DNA of 64,000 bases from Phallus indusiatus (Eukaryota > Basidiomycota > Agaricomycetes > Phallales > Phallaceae). The stretch's first letter is position 1. Every line of letters begins with the position of its first letter. Of the stretch, positions 10,682 to 22,513 are shown piece by piece. The DNA is taken from the NCBI GenBank assembly GCA_027605045.1, contig JAQFWX010000011.1, forward strand, positions 124,001 through 188,000, read 5' to 3'. The translations under genes were made by a program, and so were the position numbers. The notes beneath the pieces are model-generated. The model did not search any database, was not told where the DNA came from, and saw nothing but the letters and a program-made list of their open reading frames with translations.

Positions 10682-12999
10682 TCACGGGAATTTCCTATGT
10701 TGTATCCAGGGGTCTGACCGCGAGCCGACAGGATGATGCATTAGGGGTACCATCGATGAAGGACTTGGTATAACAGTCACTGTATCTCGTGGATCCGAGC
10801 TTGAGTTGACCGATGACGTTTCTTGCTGCTGTTGCTTAACAAAAAAACATCAGATCGATGAATTGAAAAAACAAACGCAAAAGGTAACACTAGCGTACTG
10901 TATGGTAAGGATTTGATTTGTAATATTCTTGCGTAGTCTCAGTAGTAGTATCAACTCTTACGGTTAAGACAGGTTGAGGCGTCTATGTTAAATTAACGGT
11001 CAAAAGGGATGAACAAAAACCAACAAAGAGTTTCCGACTCACGGGCGGACGGGGGTATGTTGTGTCGAAAGTAGTGGTTTCTTCGGGATAATAGGAGTTC
11101 CTCAATCTAGGAACGGTCCCTGGCACTGATAGTTTCGAGGGTAAATCAGACGGTGTGCTAGGAACATATCCCAATCGTCCACGTAGAGACTGTCGACTAT
11201 TCAACCTGGTAACGATAGCGTCTTTTCAGACTACGAGACTCCCACAGCAAAGAATAATTACGCACATAGCAACACAGCTGTTACAATATACTGTTTATCC
11301 AGCGTCAGTGAACGAATGAGGTTGGATTCGGAGAAATAATACGCACGTTTGCCAAGGACCCAGAAAAATGCCATGAAGAGCAAACTCTCCGGGAAAAGAG
11401 AGAACTAATACAATATCGTCAGAACCTCCTTACTTGCCAGTTTTGAGTGACTCACCATGATTATAACCATAGTAGCGCAGACACTGTTTCCATACATTAC
11501 GAAAATGGCTCAGGAAGCTCAATTCCAGGAACATACCCAGTTAACAGACCACAATTAAGTGTATATACCATTAGTGTAACGATAAGAGAATCCGTCCTAA
11601 ATTATCATTATAATTTTCGTCTTGGCGCACTACGTATTTCGACATACTTTCGATATCCGGTACGCGATTTAAACAAATACCAACAGCTGTAAGCTCTCAA
11701 TACTCGACTAAATTAAGATCGACTTTGAGACACTCACAGTCCAGTCGCTATAATCAAATCACAAGCAGCGGCACTGCCTAAACCAACTTTGGTAATCCAC
11801 TTGTATACGGGAAAAAGTTAGCGAACCCCGAGAGAAGATAAATTTGAGAACACACAGTAAGTTCTGGAAACTTAACGAAAAATTTGAGGTTGAATCTGGT
11901 AGAATGTCAGGTCTGGTCGAAATTGCCGATTGATGAATCACATACAACCGGTCGGTGAAGTCTGATGATTGGATCAAAATTATATTAGTTCGTGTGACCT
12001 GTTTCAACAAGTTTACTCACAGACGCCGAGGCCTATAGAGAAAGGTGTCAACTACGAGAAATGTTCAACAAACTTGGCTTACCAAAATGAATCAGAGATA
12101 AACCGCACTAAGAAAAACCATTGTACCCACAGCAATTTACCTTCTAAAAATGAAAAAACGTACCACTAATAGTGTTAGGACCCAGCCCATCCAACTCCCG
12201 CCGCTCACTGCAATAAATCGTCAGCGTCTTGGATCGAGACGAAAGCGCAGAAAAGACCGGACATCGCAAGAGACGCCGCGCAAAGAAGCTGCCAAGAGGT
12301 ATTCAGCTTGAAGAAACTTTGCTCAAATAGACTTCTTATTCACCATTCGACAATAAACCCAATAATTCCCTGATATCGTTGGTTAATCTGTGTTTGAGTA
12401 ACGCAGAGATGAGACGCGCACGTTGATAGAGACTTCAAGCTACGGGGCAGTGCTGCCAGTGAGCTCGCAATCGTCGTGAGGGGACTCGTTGACTTACATT
12501 AAAACTCCTGAAAATACATAAGAACTATCGCTCTTTTTCTTGAAATATAATGAACTGCTCACCAAACAGCGGATAGTAAAGAAGGCGGGTTATTGTAGTT
12601 CGCGATCTATCCGGGCGTCAGCAAAACCTTCATCTACAGTGCGGATATACTTACTAAATAATAGAACATGGAATGTGAAATGAGTGACAGGTGGAGCGTA
12701 TCCAACACCCTGTAGATTCAAGACAAATGTCCTTTAGCTCAAACTACCAACTCTTCCCATTCCATCCATCCAACCAAGCCGAAACGTACCACAGTGTGGC
12801 TACCTGGCGAAAACACAAATCATGACTCGGAGCGCTTGGAAGACACGATTCCGCTCACCATTAACTTTATGAGAACATGGTCGTTGGGAAACCTTTGAAA
12901 GTAGAGGTATGTTTGTGTGATGGTGATGCCATAGAGTACCGCAGATATTAGGGTGCCTATGAGGGCCACACCCATAGTCAACACAAGCGTGTCGCCCAT
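10682..12999 (-). CDS. DUF6534-family multi-pass membrane protein
   Basis: Fungal family of predicted seven-helix membrane proteins of unknown function, abundant in mushrooms. The start MGDTLVLTMGVALIG, followed by YGITITQTYLYFQRFPND, is the typical N-terminus, and VLDTLHLSLISHSMFYYL is the second conserved block. The signature near the last helix, PESLLFMAFFWVLGK joined across two introns through LYCNSC to LNSRQSLRGRLG, fits the family exactly. The C-terminal tail (TYPRPPTPQPVL, Gln/Ser-rich, stop at 10682) is cytosolic-looking. The gene is cut into roughly ten small exons. Those between about 11450 and 12500 I can place only partly: WQLLCAASLAMSGLFCAFV is visible at about 12210-12310. The role is unknown; receptor-like function has been suggested for such architectures but nothing here proves it. 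Confidence 0.82.
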
Positions 13000-13743
13000 T
13001 ACTAGAAGGGGCGAGAGAAGATGGACATCCGGAAAACCTCGACAGGGAAGGAGGTAGTGTAATTATACCTGTGGGTGCTTCGCACGAGTGCACGGCCAGT
13101 GAAATCTTGTGGGAGAGAGGCTACAAAAGTAGTGTCAAAGTGGGGATCCCATATGAGACAGGCGAAAGGAATGGCGTTAGCCGACTCGCAATTCTACAGG
13201 ACGCGCTATATCCGAGAGACGTTTGATTGAGCAAGGTGATTTGTGACGAAGTCCGGGGAGTGAGCCCCTCATATGAATAGAGTCAGGGAGATGTTTTATC
13301 CATGTCGTGTCAGGATTTCTTGCGAAAACAAACAAATTTGACAGGCCAATTGCAGACACTCTTCTTGTGTTCGCTATTTCGGCTTTTTACGTCGACAGGC
13401 TATGCGGCGTGTATTGTCGTGTGATTTGACTTCGGAGGGTTTGAAAGTAAGCGACGACGTCCAGGCGCAGCAAATTCTCGGACAACTGCGAAAATCATGT
13501 CACCGTTCGTGTACCCTTTCATCCCAATCAGGTTTTTTTAATAAGTTTGCCCGGGTGTCATTGTACCTGTTAAAGAGCTGCAATACATAGAAGCTGAGAA
13601 AGGGTCATCATCGAATCATCTGGCGTCTTATAAGCTTCAATCAAACGAAGCCATTGCGTCGTACAACCGGAGACTATTATTGAAGGTTATTTGAGAGATC
13701 CAGACTGGGAAGCATTTCAGCATCATAGCACGACTTGGAAAGG
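13000..13743. other. Intergenic region upstream of the alpha/beta hydrolase pair
   Basis: Divergent promoter space between the DUF6534 gene and the first hydrolase. The last 100 bases (for example 'catagcacgacttgga' just before the ATG) recur upstream of the second hydrolase at about 15780, so the promoter was duplicated together with the gene. No gene seen. Confidence 0.6.
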
Positions 13744-15074
13744 ATGCCTACGATTCAGATCGATGAGCTGGGAACGCAGTTCTACTACCATGACACTGGC
13801 GTCCCGGCGCTCACAGACATTCCATACACAACTCTGGTCGTCCTTCATGGATTTTCATTTAATAGTCGTACGTTGTTGTTCCAGTCTCACGACTGTTATT
13901 ATTAAATCTTGAATCTGATTCCAGATATTTTCCACAAATTGATTCCACTTGCCGCTGGCAGCCACATACGACTTGTTCTCGTAAACCGTCGGGGTTACCA
14001 AGGCTCAACCCCTTTAACCGAGTTAGATACAGATCCCATAGACTCGGCCTTCAGCACTGGAGATCCTGAGAACGACTTAATCGGCCCAAGTAGTCGTCCC
14101 GATCGTCGTAGATTGGAGTCTTATGCAACTTTTCTTCAAGCCCGAGCGGCAGAGATAGCTAGATTCCTGGTCAAATTCATCGAGAATGAGAGTATACCGC
14201 TTAAGATAGAAAGCGTAGGGAGGGCTAGCGGAGGGATGGCTTTAATGGCGTGGTCGCTGGGAAACATCGTCCCTTTGTCACTACTAGCCTTCGGCAACAC
14301 TCTTGATCCAGGGGTTATGCGCAAGCTGGATGCGTACTTAAGGAAGATTGTTATATATGGTATGCAGGTTATAAGTTCAGTTACTATTTATATTGATTCA
14401 TTCTACTCATTTCTAGATCCTCCTCACCACGTTTTGGGTTACCCTACCCCACCAGAAGGCTATAATCCGCTATTTGATTCAGAAATTCCCCAGGCACAAC
14501 GTCAACCACGGTTCACCGAATGGATAACCAGTTATTATTCACACTCGCCAACACTTTTGGACGCCAAGACACCCGTTTCAAGGCTTTTGCACGGTGTCCT
14601 GGAGCAAGCAAAAGGCAACCCAGCGAAAAGTGCGACCATAAATCGGTTTACGCCAACAGACATTTCAAAGGGCTTGGAAATAATAACAAAATCGCACGGA
14701 GATAATTTCGTAACTCTTGAAGAGAATCGCCCTGTTCATCGAAAAGTTCTCTTGAAAGCCCTTTTTGGAGATTACAACGAGGGGAACGCAGTGATGGTTC
14801 TGCCAAATACCCATGTCTCATACATTTGGTGCACAGAGTCCGTTTGGGAAACTCCTTATGCTGTCCGGTCTGTGCAGGCTGATATCGATTCCCCGCCGGC
14901 AAACCATTATTTGCAACGCTCTGTCAAATTTTTCGCGCTTGACGGCGCAAATCACTATGTACGCTTGTTCCTCCTTTTTTCATGTGAAAAACAACTGAAA
15001 TATCTTCCTCTCAGGCTCACTTTGATGATCCGTTGAAGGCTTTGGCCATGTTCGCGCTCGCGATTGAGTATTGA
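13744..15074 (+). CDS. Alpha/beta hydrolase fold protein, copy 1
   Basis: Predicted serine hydrolase of unknown substrate, from a family common in agaricomycetes. Four exons (13744-13867, 13925-14359, 14417-14958, 15015-15074) give 386 residues. Seen in order: strand and oxyanion region TTLVVLHGFSFNS, VLVNRRGYQGSTP, the nucleophile region MALMAWSLGN with the candidate Ser in A-W-S-L-G, a lid-like segment around PPHHVLGYPTP, and a C-terminal GANHY-AHFDDP containing the likely catalytic His. The first Gly of the usual GxSxG elbow is Ala here. It has a tandem paralogue 2 kb downstream with matching exon structure. No signal peptide, so probably cytosolic. Intact by reading frame. Confidence 0.85.
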
Positions 15075-15799
15075 CAGATTTCTAATTGATGAACTGAAGT
15101 TAATATCATGTCATGTGCACCTAATGTTTTCTCCTGACCTCTCACGTTGCGCTATGTACGACCTTCGAAGACACCCGGAGACCGGTACTTAGCTAGCCTG
15201 CAAGGAAATGAAGTGGAACATAGGTCAATATATGTATCATTAGTGAGACCGTGGTATTCTATGGGGTGAACTGTTCAATGCTGAAACGCTGAATTTCAGG
15301 AAACTATTGCAAAACGAGTCGGTAAACGCAATTGGCAGTCTGATTTTGCTTACCTTATATTGATGATGTAATGTTTTGATCACCGAAGTCATGCATTGTC
15401 ACGTGTTTTTGAATCGTTTTCGCTTGGAATCCTGACAACCACACTTGCGTCGATTTGCGAGTGCCACCATTATGACTCCTGGCAAGTAAATACATTTTTT
15501 ATCACAATATAGAGTATCTAATTTTATCGAAGATTTCGTATGCTGTATGGACCCGTTTTTGCTCCGTAACCCTGTAGGGAGCTAATTATACGCTACGGGC
15601 ACAATATGAAGATGGCCGATGCCTGCCCGTACCGTATCGCTCTCAGATATAAAGGCTAAGACAAAAAGACGATAATTGAATCACTCGACGTCCTCAGAGC
15701 TATCAAGCAGAGTCATCACGTCGCAGAAACTATTGTTCGTGGCCATCTAAGAAATTCGGATTGAGAGGGATTTCAGCTACATAGCACGACTTGGATAGG
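15075..15799. other. Spacer between the two hydrolase copies
   Basis: Its first part (for example 'tgacagatttctaatt' then 'gttaatat') matches the sequence after copy 2 at 17097 onward, and its last part matches the promoter of copy 1. The duplicated unit therefore spans promoter, gene and at least 250 bases of 3' flank. No separate gene seen. Confidence 0.65.
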
Positions 15800-17098
15800 A
15801 TGCCTGCAATTCAGATCGATGAGCTGGGAACACAGTTCTACTACCATGATACGGGTGTCCCGGCGCTCACAGACATCCCATACACAACACTGGTTGTTCT
15901 TCATGGTTATTCATTTAATAGCCGTACGTTATTTCTTCTCATTGTCACGGCTGTTAGATTTAAGTGGTGTTATAGATAGTTTCTATAAAGTGATGCCACT
16001 TGCCGCTGGCAGCCATATACGACTTGTTCTCGTCAATCGTCGGGGTTATCAAGGTTCAACCCCTCTGACCGAGCTAGAAACAAATCCCATAGACCCGGCT
16101 TTCGACTCGGACAATCCAGATAGTCACCCTGATCGCAGATTGGAACGATACACAGCTTTTCTTCAAGCCCGAGCGGCGGAGATTGCTAAATTTCTGGTCA
16201 AGTTCATCGAGATTGAGAGTATACCACCTAAGACAGAAAGTGTAGGAAGGGCTAGTGGGGGTGTAGCTATATTGGGATGGTCTTTGGCAAACATCCACTC
16301 TCTGTCACTACTAGCCTTCGGTAACACTTTTGATCCGGACGTGGTGAGCAAGCTGAATGCGTACTTGAGAAAAGTTATATTATATGGTAAGATTTAGGCT
16401 CACTCAGGTTCGGTATCCGAATTGATTCTTTTTTTTTAAGATCCTCCCTACCACACTTTGGGTTACCCTACGCCAGGAGGCTACAATCCGTTATTCGACT
16501 CAGAGATCCCGCTGGAACAAAAACATCCGCACTTTATCGAATGGGCGACCAGTTATTATTCACATTCCCCAGCCCTCTTGGACCCCAAGACACCTGTTTC
16601 GAAGCTTTTGCACGGTGTCCTGGAGCAACGCAAGGGAAACCCAGCTAAAATCGCGACGATATATCGGTTTACGCCCACGGACATCTCAAGGGGTGTGGAA
16701 ACAGTAACCAAAGCACACGGAGATCCTCTTGTTGCTTTAGCGGAAAATGGCCCCGTCAATCGAGATATTTTTTAAAAGCCCTCTTCGGTGATCTCAATAA
16801 GAAGAATTCACTGATGGCCTTTCCCAATATCCATGTGTCATACGTTTGGTGCACAGAGTCCCCTTGGGAGACCCCATACGCCACCCGGTCAGTACAAGCT
16901 GAGATCGAATCCCCGCCGGCAAACCGTTATGTCCAACGCCGTATTGACTTCTTCATGCTTGAAGGCGCAAACCACTTTGTACGCTTTGTCCCCCTTCACT
17001 AATATGAAACGACTGATAGGCATATATCTTCCTTTCAGATTCATTTTGATGATCCCTTAAAGGCTTTGGCCATGTTAGCGCTTGCACTTGAAAATTGA
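15800..17098 (+). pseudogene. Alpha/beta hydrolase fold protein, copy 2, frameshifted
   Basis: Tandem paralogue of the preceding hydrolase with the same intron positions and very similar protein (ELGTQFYYHDTGVPALTDI, NRRGYQGSTPLTELE, GYNPLFDSEIP, FTPTDISRG). The nucleophile elbow reads G-W-S-L-A, so the second elbow Gly is Ala. At 16768-16773 a run of six T creates an in-frame TAA at 16773-16775. Copy 1 has a continuous frame there, and one more base would restore it. Downstream coding continues cleanly in the shifted frame (MAFPNIHVSYVWC, GANHF, IHFDDPLKALAM, stop at 17098). Either a recent one-base loss or a homopolymer sequencing error explains it. As written, the product lacks about the last 100 residues, including the catalytic His. 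Confidence 0.8.
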
Positions 17099-18333
17099 CA
17101 GATTTCTAATTTATAACTCGGAGTTAATATATATTTGACATCTCCCCCCTGACTTGTCATGTTACGCTATCGAAGACATTTATAGCCTTATTAGTTGGCC
17201 CACTGTTAAAGCAAGGAACAATTATCATTAGTAAGACTCTGAGATACTATGGCCCGCTTGGTGGCAAACCCTGAAATTACGAGTGCGAGAATTCTCGGTA
17301 GACATTGCGGAAGGATCCAACGCGTGTCAGCGAATTTCAAGCCAATAGTTTCGATGATATTAGTCAAGCTTCTCCTTTCAACACACTCAATACCCAACTA
17401 AGTGGATCTTGTAAGCATTCGATTAAAGAATCAGAATTTCAGAAGGCCTGGAGTGGAAAATAGGTGGATTGTTGAATATTGACCGGACTGAGGCAGAAAA
17501 ACCTGAACCCATAGGCGTAAATCAATTCGTCATTCCTCCTATTGAGTCTGAAATGTTCTTGTGAAAAAAGAGCACTGTTTGTCGCGTGGTATGGAAGAAC
17601 GCATGTACATCATGTGCACAGTGACTCTTATTAGAATTGCTTTCACTTGATGACCGACAAGCGTCCCAGGAGATTCAGTGAAACTCACGACACTTCTTCC
17701 TCTGACTTTTTAGCGATTATAGTTTGATCAGGTTTGTCCAAAGTGACAGAAATCAGATTCGCATCCCAAGGTTTCTCATGGTAGTCCGTTCGTTGGTTCA
17801 GACAATGTAGTGCCATGTTTCATGGTCAAGTACATGCTATGTGTCACAACTTCCATCTTTTTTTGTCCGCGGCTCATGAAGCGTTGTTTGTAAATGCACA
17901 GCCAAGAAGTCTGGGGGTGCCTCTATATCTATTTCTGCTAAAGGTTAAAACTCTGAAACGGAAGCTACAGTAAGGATCATACCTCAATTGCGAATCGGAA
18001 CGACAGTTCCCGAGCCGAAAAAAAGCGGATGAGAAAACGTCTGATCGGTTGCTTAATGTGAAGTCTGGCCATCCGGGGTAAAGAAGCATTCTTTGCCAGT
18101 GCTTCACGAGACCTCTGGGTTAATCCAAACCTAGACATATTCACACGCATAGGCAAACTCCGGTATGGTGATCTGATAAATTAGCATGACCTCGGTAAAA
18201 TTTGTACTTCGTAACTATGAGCGGTCGAAGAGGAGTAGAACGAGGCTGAAACTGTATTGACGTGAGAATGCAGACATACATGAGAGGGCGAGATGAGGGA
18301 AACGAGGGGATAAAGACTTTGTTGTAACTAGGC
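17099..18333. other. Intergenic region, no supported gene
   Basis: About 1.2 kb. The first roughly 250 bases are duplicated 3' flank of the hydrolase unit. The remainder has short open frames on both strands without family resemblance or good splice continuity. Confidence 0.5.
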
Positions 18334-18878
18334 TCAGCCGATTTTATCCGAGAAGTCCATATCATAAATTGATTGTACGGAATGTTGCTGGATTCGGTCG
18401 TCCTTAATAATCCTAAAAGTACCATCAACTTAGGTATCTTCAAAGAACGTCAGGGAATAAAGATTACCGAGAGTCAACACGGGTATCCTCTGCTTCGATC
18501 CCGACGACAGCTTGAGGAGTTTTCGCGTCGATAACCTAGTGATTACCGCAAAAAATGAGAACCAGATGACTCTTAAAAGTATATAGGGATGAAACAACGC
18601 ACGTAGTGATTATCGCAGTGTGGACAATATTCATCGCTTTCTTCATAGGCTGTCATGTCTTTTCTGAATGCTTTACGACATTTCTTGCACATGAAAGTCA
18701 TCTCCGTCGTCCTCGCCAGAGCGTGCGTTTGTTTCTCCGCGTGGCATTGAGCGCAATCATACCACTGCTTGCAACATGGAGCTCTTATAGCTACTTGAGC
18801 ATTCAGAATATGCTTGCTTAAATGATAGACTTAACCAGGTAATCCATGCAGGTCGAGAAACCACACACCACATTTCAT
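18334..18878 (-). CDS. CHY-type zinc-finger protein (Hot13-like)
   Basis: Small protein built around one CHY zinc finger, as in yeast Hot13, a zinc-binding protein of the mitochondrial intermembrane space that assists small Tim proteins. A tiny first exon (MKC) joins across a 38-nt intron to VYHLSKHILNAQVAIR, followed by APCCKQWYDCAQCHAE, FMCKKCRKAFRKDM and YCPHCDNHY, which together supply the Cys and His ligands. Two further introns (GTGCGT near 18602 and GTAATC near 18465) lead to VIDAKTPQAVVGIEAED and finally RIIKDDRIQ...DFSDKIG with the stop at 18334. This ending matches the conserved tail of fungal CHY proteins. The total is about 120 residues. Assignment to HOT13 itself is by domain only. 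Confidence 0.85.
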
Positions 18879-19186
18879 ACGATGAACAAAGAGAATAAAC
18901 CTGGTGCAAGCTCGTGACCAAGTGCGTCACAACGTGAACGTCGTTTTCCTCGCGTTTTCAACGCGTTCTGCTTCCATTAAGGAAACAGTCGATCAACCTG
19001 ATTTACATTATAAGCGGGTAAATTTTGTTTGAAAATACTTTGAAATGGAGAATTCAGTCATGCCCACTTGCTATGCTTGCTTGTCGACGTTTGTTTTGGA
19101 AAGTAACGCGCGCCACCGTCACGTCTATGCCATCATAGGCCATCATCTATTCTTGATTCTTAAAGCTTAAACTACTCAAATACCCA
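18879..19186. other. Divergent promoter region, CHY gene and SYM1
   Basis: Just over 300 bases between two divergent starts. No gene; presumed shared regulatory space. Confidence 0.5.
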
Positions 19187-20167
19187 ATGACATCGTTTTT
19201 TAGATCGTACAAGTAAGTCTCAATGGATATTCAAAACCTCCTCTTCACTCTTTCTTCAGCTCGGCGTTGCTGCGTCGTCCTATGCTGACGCAATGCATCA
19301 CCGCTGCAGTTTTGTTCGGCGGAGGGGACATCATAGCTCAGCAAGCTATCGAAAAGCGAGGCCCAGATCACGATGTACGTTTACATGTGTATTCGGTTCT
19401 TGAAGTCCTTGTCCTTTTTATCCAAGTCCATAGTTTCTCAGAACGGCTCGGATAACGTTTTATGGAGGTAAGTACATAGTCACTGTCTCTCTCCCTCCGA
19501 CAGTTCGTTGTTGTTTTCTCAATCACAACTTTCAACAGGATGTATTTTCGGACCTATCATGACCAAGTGGTATCAATGGCTCGGAGATATCAAATTTAAG
19601 ACACCCACAAAAGCCGTTATTGCCAGGGTCTGTAATAAGCTCCACTATCCTTTCCTATTGGGGTCTCATGCTCAAGGTTATAGGTAGGATTGGACCAAGG
19701 AGTGCTAACACCCGGTATGTCATTCTCTTCTAATTATTTATTGTGCGACTTACTCTAGGAATACCAGTTGCCGTTGCTTTCTTCTTTTCTTGCATGGCCT
19801 TCTTAGAAGGCAAAGGAATACAAGACACCAAGCAGCGACTTGAATCAGTTTGTCCCTTCTTCAAAACTATTTCTAATACAATGACCCATCATTTTAGGCT
19901 TATTATCCTACCTTACTACGAAATTGGTCAGTCCTTTTGTCATTCATCTTTGTCTGCTAATGGTGCTGTAGGGGGGTTTTTATTCCAACACAGCTTGTTA
20001 ATTTTACCGTTATTCCACCTCACTTACGATTTGGCGTGGTTGGCGTTGTTTCATTATTCTGGAGTGAGTGTTCCTATCGCCTTTAATAAAGGCACTTACG
20101 GATCTTTTAAGATTCATACCTCAGCTATGCCAATGCTAACCAAACCGCAGCAGCAAAAACCAAATGA
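19187..20167 (+). CDS. SYM1: Mpv17/PMP22 family protein (Sym1-like)
   Basis: Inner mitochondrial membrane protein of the Mpv17 family, required in yeast for growth on ethanol at high temperature. It can form a channel in related proteins. First exon MTSFFRSYN joins across an intron to SALLRRPMLTQCITAAVLFGGGD and IIAQQAIEK. Next come TARITFYGGCIFGPIMTKWYQWL, ARVGLDQGVLTP, AVAFFFSCMAFLEGKG, AYYPTLLRNW, GVFIPTQLVNFTVIPPHLRF and VVGVVSLFWNSYLSY, which are the family motifs in order. About eight short exons. The C-terminus ends AAAKTK at 20167. Four hydrophobic segments are expected and visible. Start chosen by splice phase into the first conserved block. Confidence 0.92.
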
Positions 20168-20344
20168 ACAAACGAATAAAATCACTAATTCTAATATTAA
20201 CCCGCCCGATATAATTCATTATTATTCTATTACACAAACTACGAAAAGAAGTAAAAAAACCAATCTCTTGTCCTTCTGCTAAACCCGCAGTGCTACAAAT
20301 GCAGACATGTTTGTGAAATAGCAGAGAGAGAAGAGTTAGAAAAT

Positions 20345-20536
20345 CCCCTGACGACACAAGCCGGTACTGCAATAGCGAGGTCATCGTACTCAGCGACTTG
20401 CAAGCAGAGGTCAAAGAGCGAGGGCGGCAAAAATTGGCTAACCAATGATGACCGCGGTGCGGTCATTTTAGTGGTTAAACTAAAAAGAACAGATACTACA
20501 CTTGATCTAAGCCAAAAGGCCAGAGTGGTGAAGAAA
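20345..20536 (-). ncRNA. U2: U2 spliceosomal snRNA
   Basis: On the minus strand the 5' part reads ctggccttttggcttagatc followed by aagtgtagtatctgttctt, the universal U2 core containing stem-loop I and the branch-point recognition sequence GTAGTA. A Sm-type site (caatttttgcc) lies at about 20430, and a 3' stem-loop has the loop tattgcagtacc, matching the conserved stem-loop IV loop. The length, about 190 nt, is normal. Ends are estimated: the 5' end from the TATA distance, the 3' end from closure of the last stem (gatgac/gtcgtc). The U2 protein partners act at the branch site during pre-mRNA splicing. Confidence 0.95.
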
Positions 20537-20560
20537 AGTGACAACGCCGGAAGTCCAGTT

Positions 20561-20567
20561 TATATAA
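20561..20567 (-). promoter_or_regulatory. TATA box of the U2 snRNA gene
   Basis: TATATAA about 25-30 bases upstream of the inferred U2 5' end, in the gap shared with CWC15. Confidence 0.65.
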
Positions 20568-20682
20568 TTTTTCGGCCTTGCGCACGGACCACGGAAGTTT
20601 GGCGCTTAGGAAATTCTCGTTTGAGCTTGCGCGTGACCGACGTGACCGAACCAACGAACGAGCCAGTCTTTATTCTGCTACA

Positions 20683-21810
20683 ATGTCTACAGCACATCGT
20701 CCAACGTGGGATCCTGCGCAGGCGAGGGAAGTGAAAGGGGGATCCAGACAATACTCCTCGCGCGACATGGCCGCGCACACAAAATTAAAATTCAGGTGGC
20801 TCTGTGCACACTTGCAGTTATTTCCCCGGTTCTGAAGCAATTTATTTTAGGCAACCAGGTCAAACCTCTGCAGCGGAGGTAATGAAACGAGACTTAAGAC
20901 TTGAGCTATTGGCTGCTGAAGAAGAAGCTCGTGAACGAAAACGAAAAGCTGAAGGTTTGCCTCCAACCAAACCAACAGCTGCCATTGAGAATGGCACAAG
21001 TACATCGAACGGTGAAGACGAGGCAAATAAGAGGCGGAAGCTATTACAAGAAGCAATAGAGTTGGATAAGGATGATGACGATGATGACGATGAAAGACGG
21101 CCGGCAGACAAAGACGATGGCGAAAAGAACGAGTGCGTTATCCTTAGGTCAGCTAATCGCATGACTAAATTACTTTTCAAGAGATGATGAGGAAAAGGAC
21201 GAAGACGATGAGGATGAGGATGATGAGGATGATGACGAAGACGAAACTGCTGAATTATTGCGAGAGTTAGAGAAGATAAAACGGGAACGAGCTGCAGAAA
21301 AGGCTAGACAAGTACGTGTTTTTTCGACCTTCCATGCCATTTCTACTAACACGTTTTGTTACAGGAAAGCGAAAAGTCAGCATCAGACGCGTTGGTTCGG
21401 GATTTTGAAATAGCAACTGCAAACCCGTTACTTAATTTGCAAGCTGCGTTAGGACAAGCTTCAGCCCCCGCGGGAGGATTCGCCGTGAAACGTAGATGGG
21501 ATGACGGTACGTTCCTGGCTTACAATCCTTTTTATAGTGGGCCCCCTATTAACGCTTCTGCTTGTGGCCTCGTGTTTTGTTAGACCTTATCTTTAAGAAC
21601 CAGGCGATGAACGATTCAAAAACTGGCGGTCAGTTTGTCAATGATTTACTTCGGACTGAATTCCATAAGTGTGTTAAAGTGCTTTCCTTTTCGGGGATGC
21701 GTATTTCAATTTTTTTTTCACAGGAAGTTTATGTCTAAGTTCATCAAGGCATGTTTGTATAGCCGACGACGCCATGTTTATAATTATACTTACTTTCTCT
21801 CTTCTAGTGA
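20683..21810 (+). CDS. CWC15: Pre-mRNA splicing factor CWC15
   Basis: Component of the Prp19/NineTeen-associated complex in active spliceosomes. The N-terminus MSTAHRPTWDPAQ is nearly invariant in the family. Introns join KLKFR to QPGQTSAAEVMKRD, then a Lys/Glu-rich helix, a long Asp/Glu tract, LRELEKIKRERAAEKARQ, NPLLNLQAALG, the conserved KRRWDD and IFKNQ, and RTEFHKKFMSKFIK at the end. The last intron appears to be GC-AG (21749-21807, AAG|GCATGT ... TTCTAG), which leaves only the stop codon in the final exon and gives the expected C-terminus. If that intron is not removed, translation would run on to 21889 with a non-conserved tail. The gene is divergent from U2 with its ATG about 150 bases away. 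Confidence 0.92.
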
Positions 21811-22513
21811 TCATATCATTTTCATTGTGAACCGCTCGATGGAGGGACCGGTCGTCTTCGATGATAGTATATTCGTACAAAAGGTATAAGTGGAGCAGCA
21901 CTTGACATATTGCAAAAGTAATTATTTTCAGTAGTGTTGTAGAATACTCCGATATTTGTATTGTGTTGTTCAATTGGTACCGCCCACACAAGCGACCGCG
22001 TCTCAGTTAAGATCCATTGGCCGGAGACCTCCACTTGTTCACCTTCATGTGATTTTTCGGCTTAGGAGCATCATTCCTGATGGCTTCTTTTGACTCCCTC
22101 ACCCAATCAAGTTTTGGTTCAGCATTGATTCGTTACCTTTTGTGAATGTTCGCGTGTGCCTGTCTAACAACAGGAAATCAATTCATGAGAAACCCCACCC
22201 AAAGCGCAGCTCATCGTTTTTTACTTTTCCTATAAAACCAATGTTTTGAGTAGCCTCTAAGTGACCTAGAAACGGCTGAGTTCTTTAATGTGAATGCTCG
22301 ACGACTAGTTCCGAAGGTCCTGACTTCTTGACATCGACGAGACTGGGATCGTTTGGTTTCATATACGAAAATAGCATCATGGCTGAAATCGCACGTGCGT
22401 AATAAAAAAAGGTTTTAGGAACTTATCTATCTCCGAACAGAGTCTTGGTCTTTCGTACATATAAATGATGGCAGCACCCTCAATCCTTCTCGGTGGCATT
22501 CATCTTCTCCACT
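21811..22513. other. Intergenic region before the permease array
   Basis: About 700 bases with the CWC15 3' end and the promoter of the first permease. No gene recognised. Confidence 0.5.

Noticed and set aside
20471..20734. Plus-strand frame across the U2 region
   Set aside because: Antisense to the U2 snRNA and its promoter; no protein resemblance.
21740..21889. CWC15 read-through C-terminus to 21889
   Set aside because: The extra residues are not conserved; a GC-AG intron gives the expected end. Kept as an alternative in the CWC15 entry.
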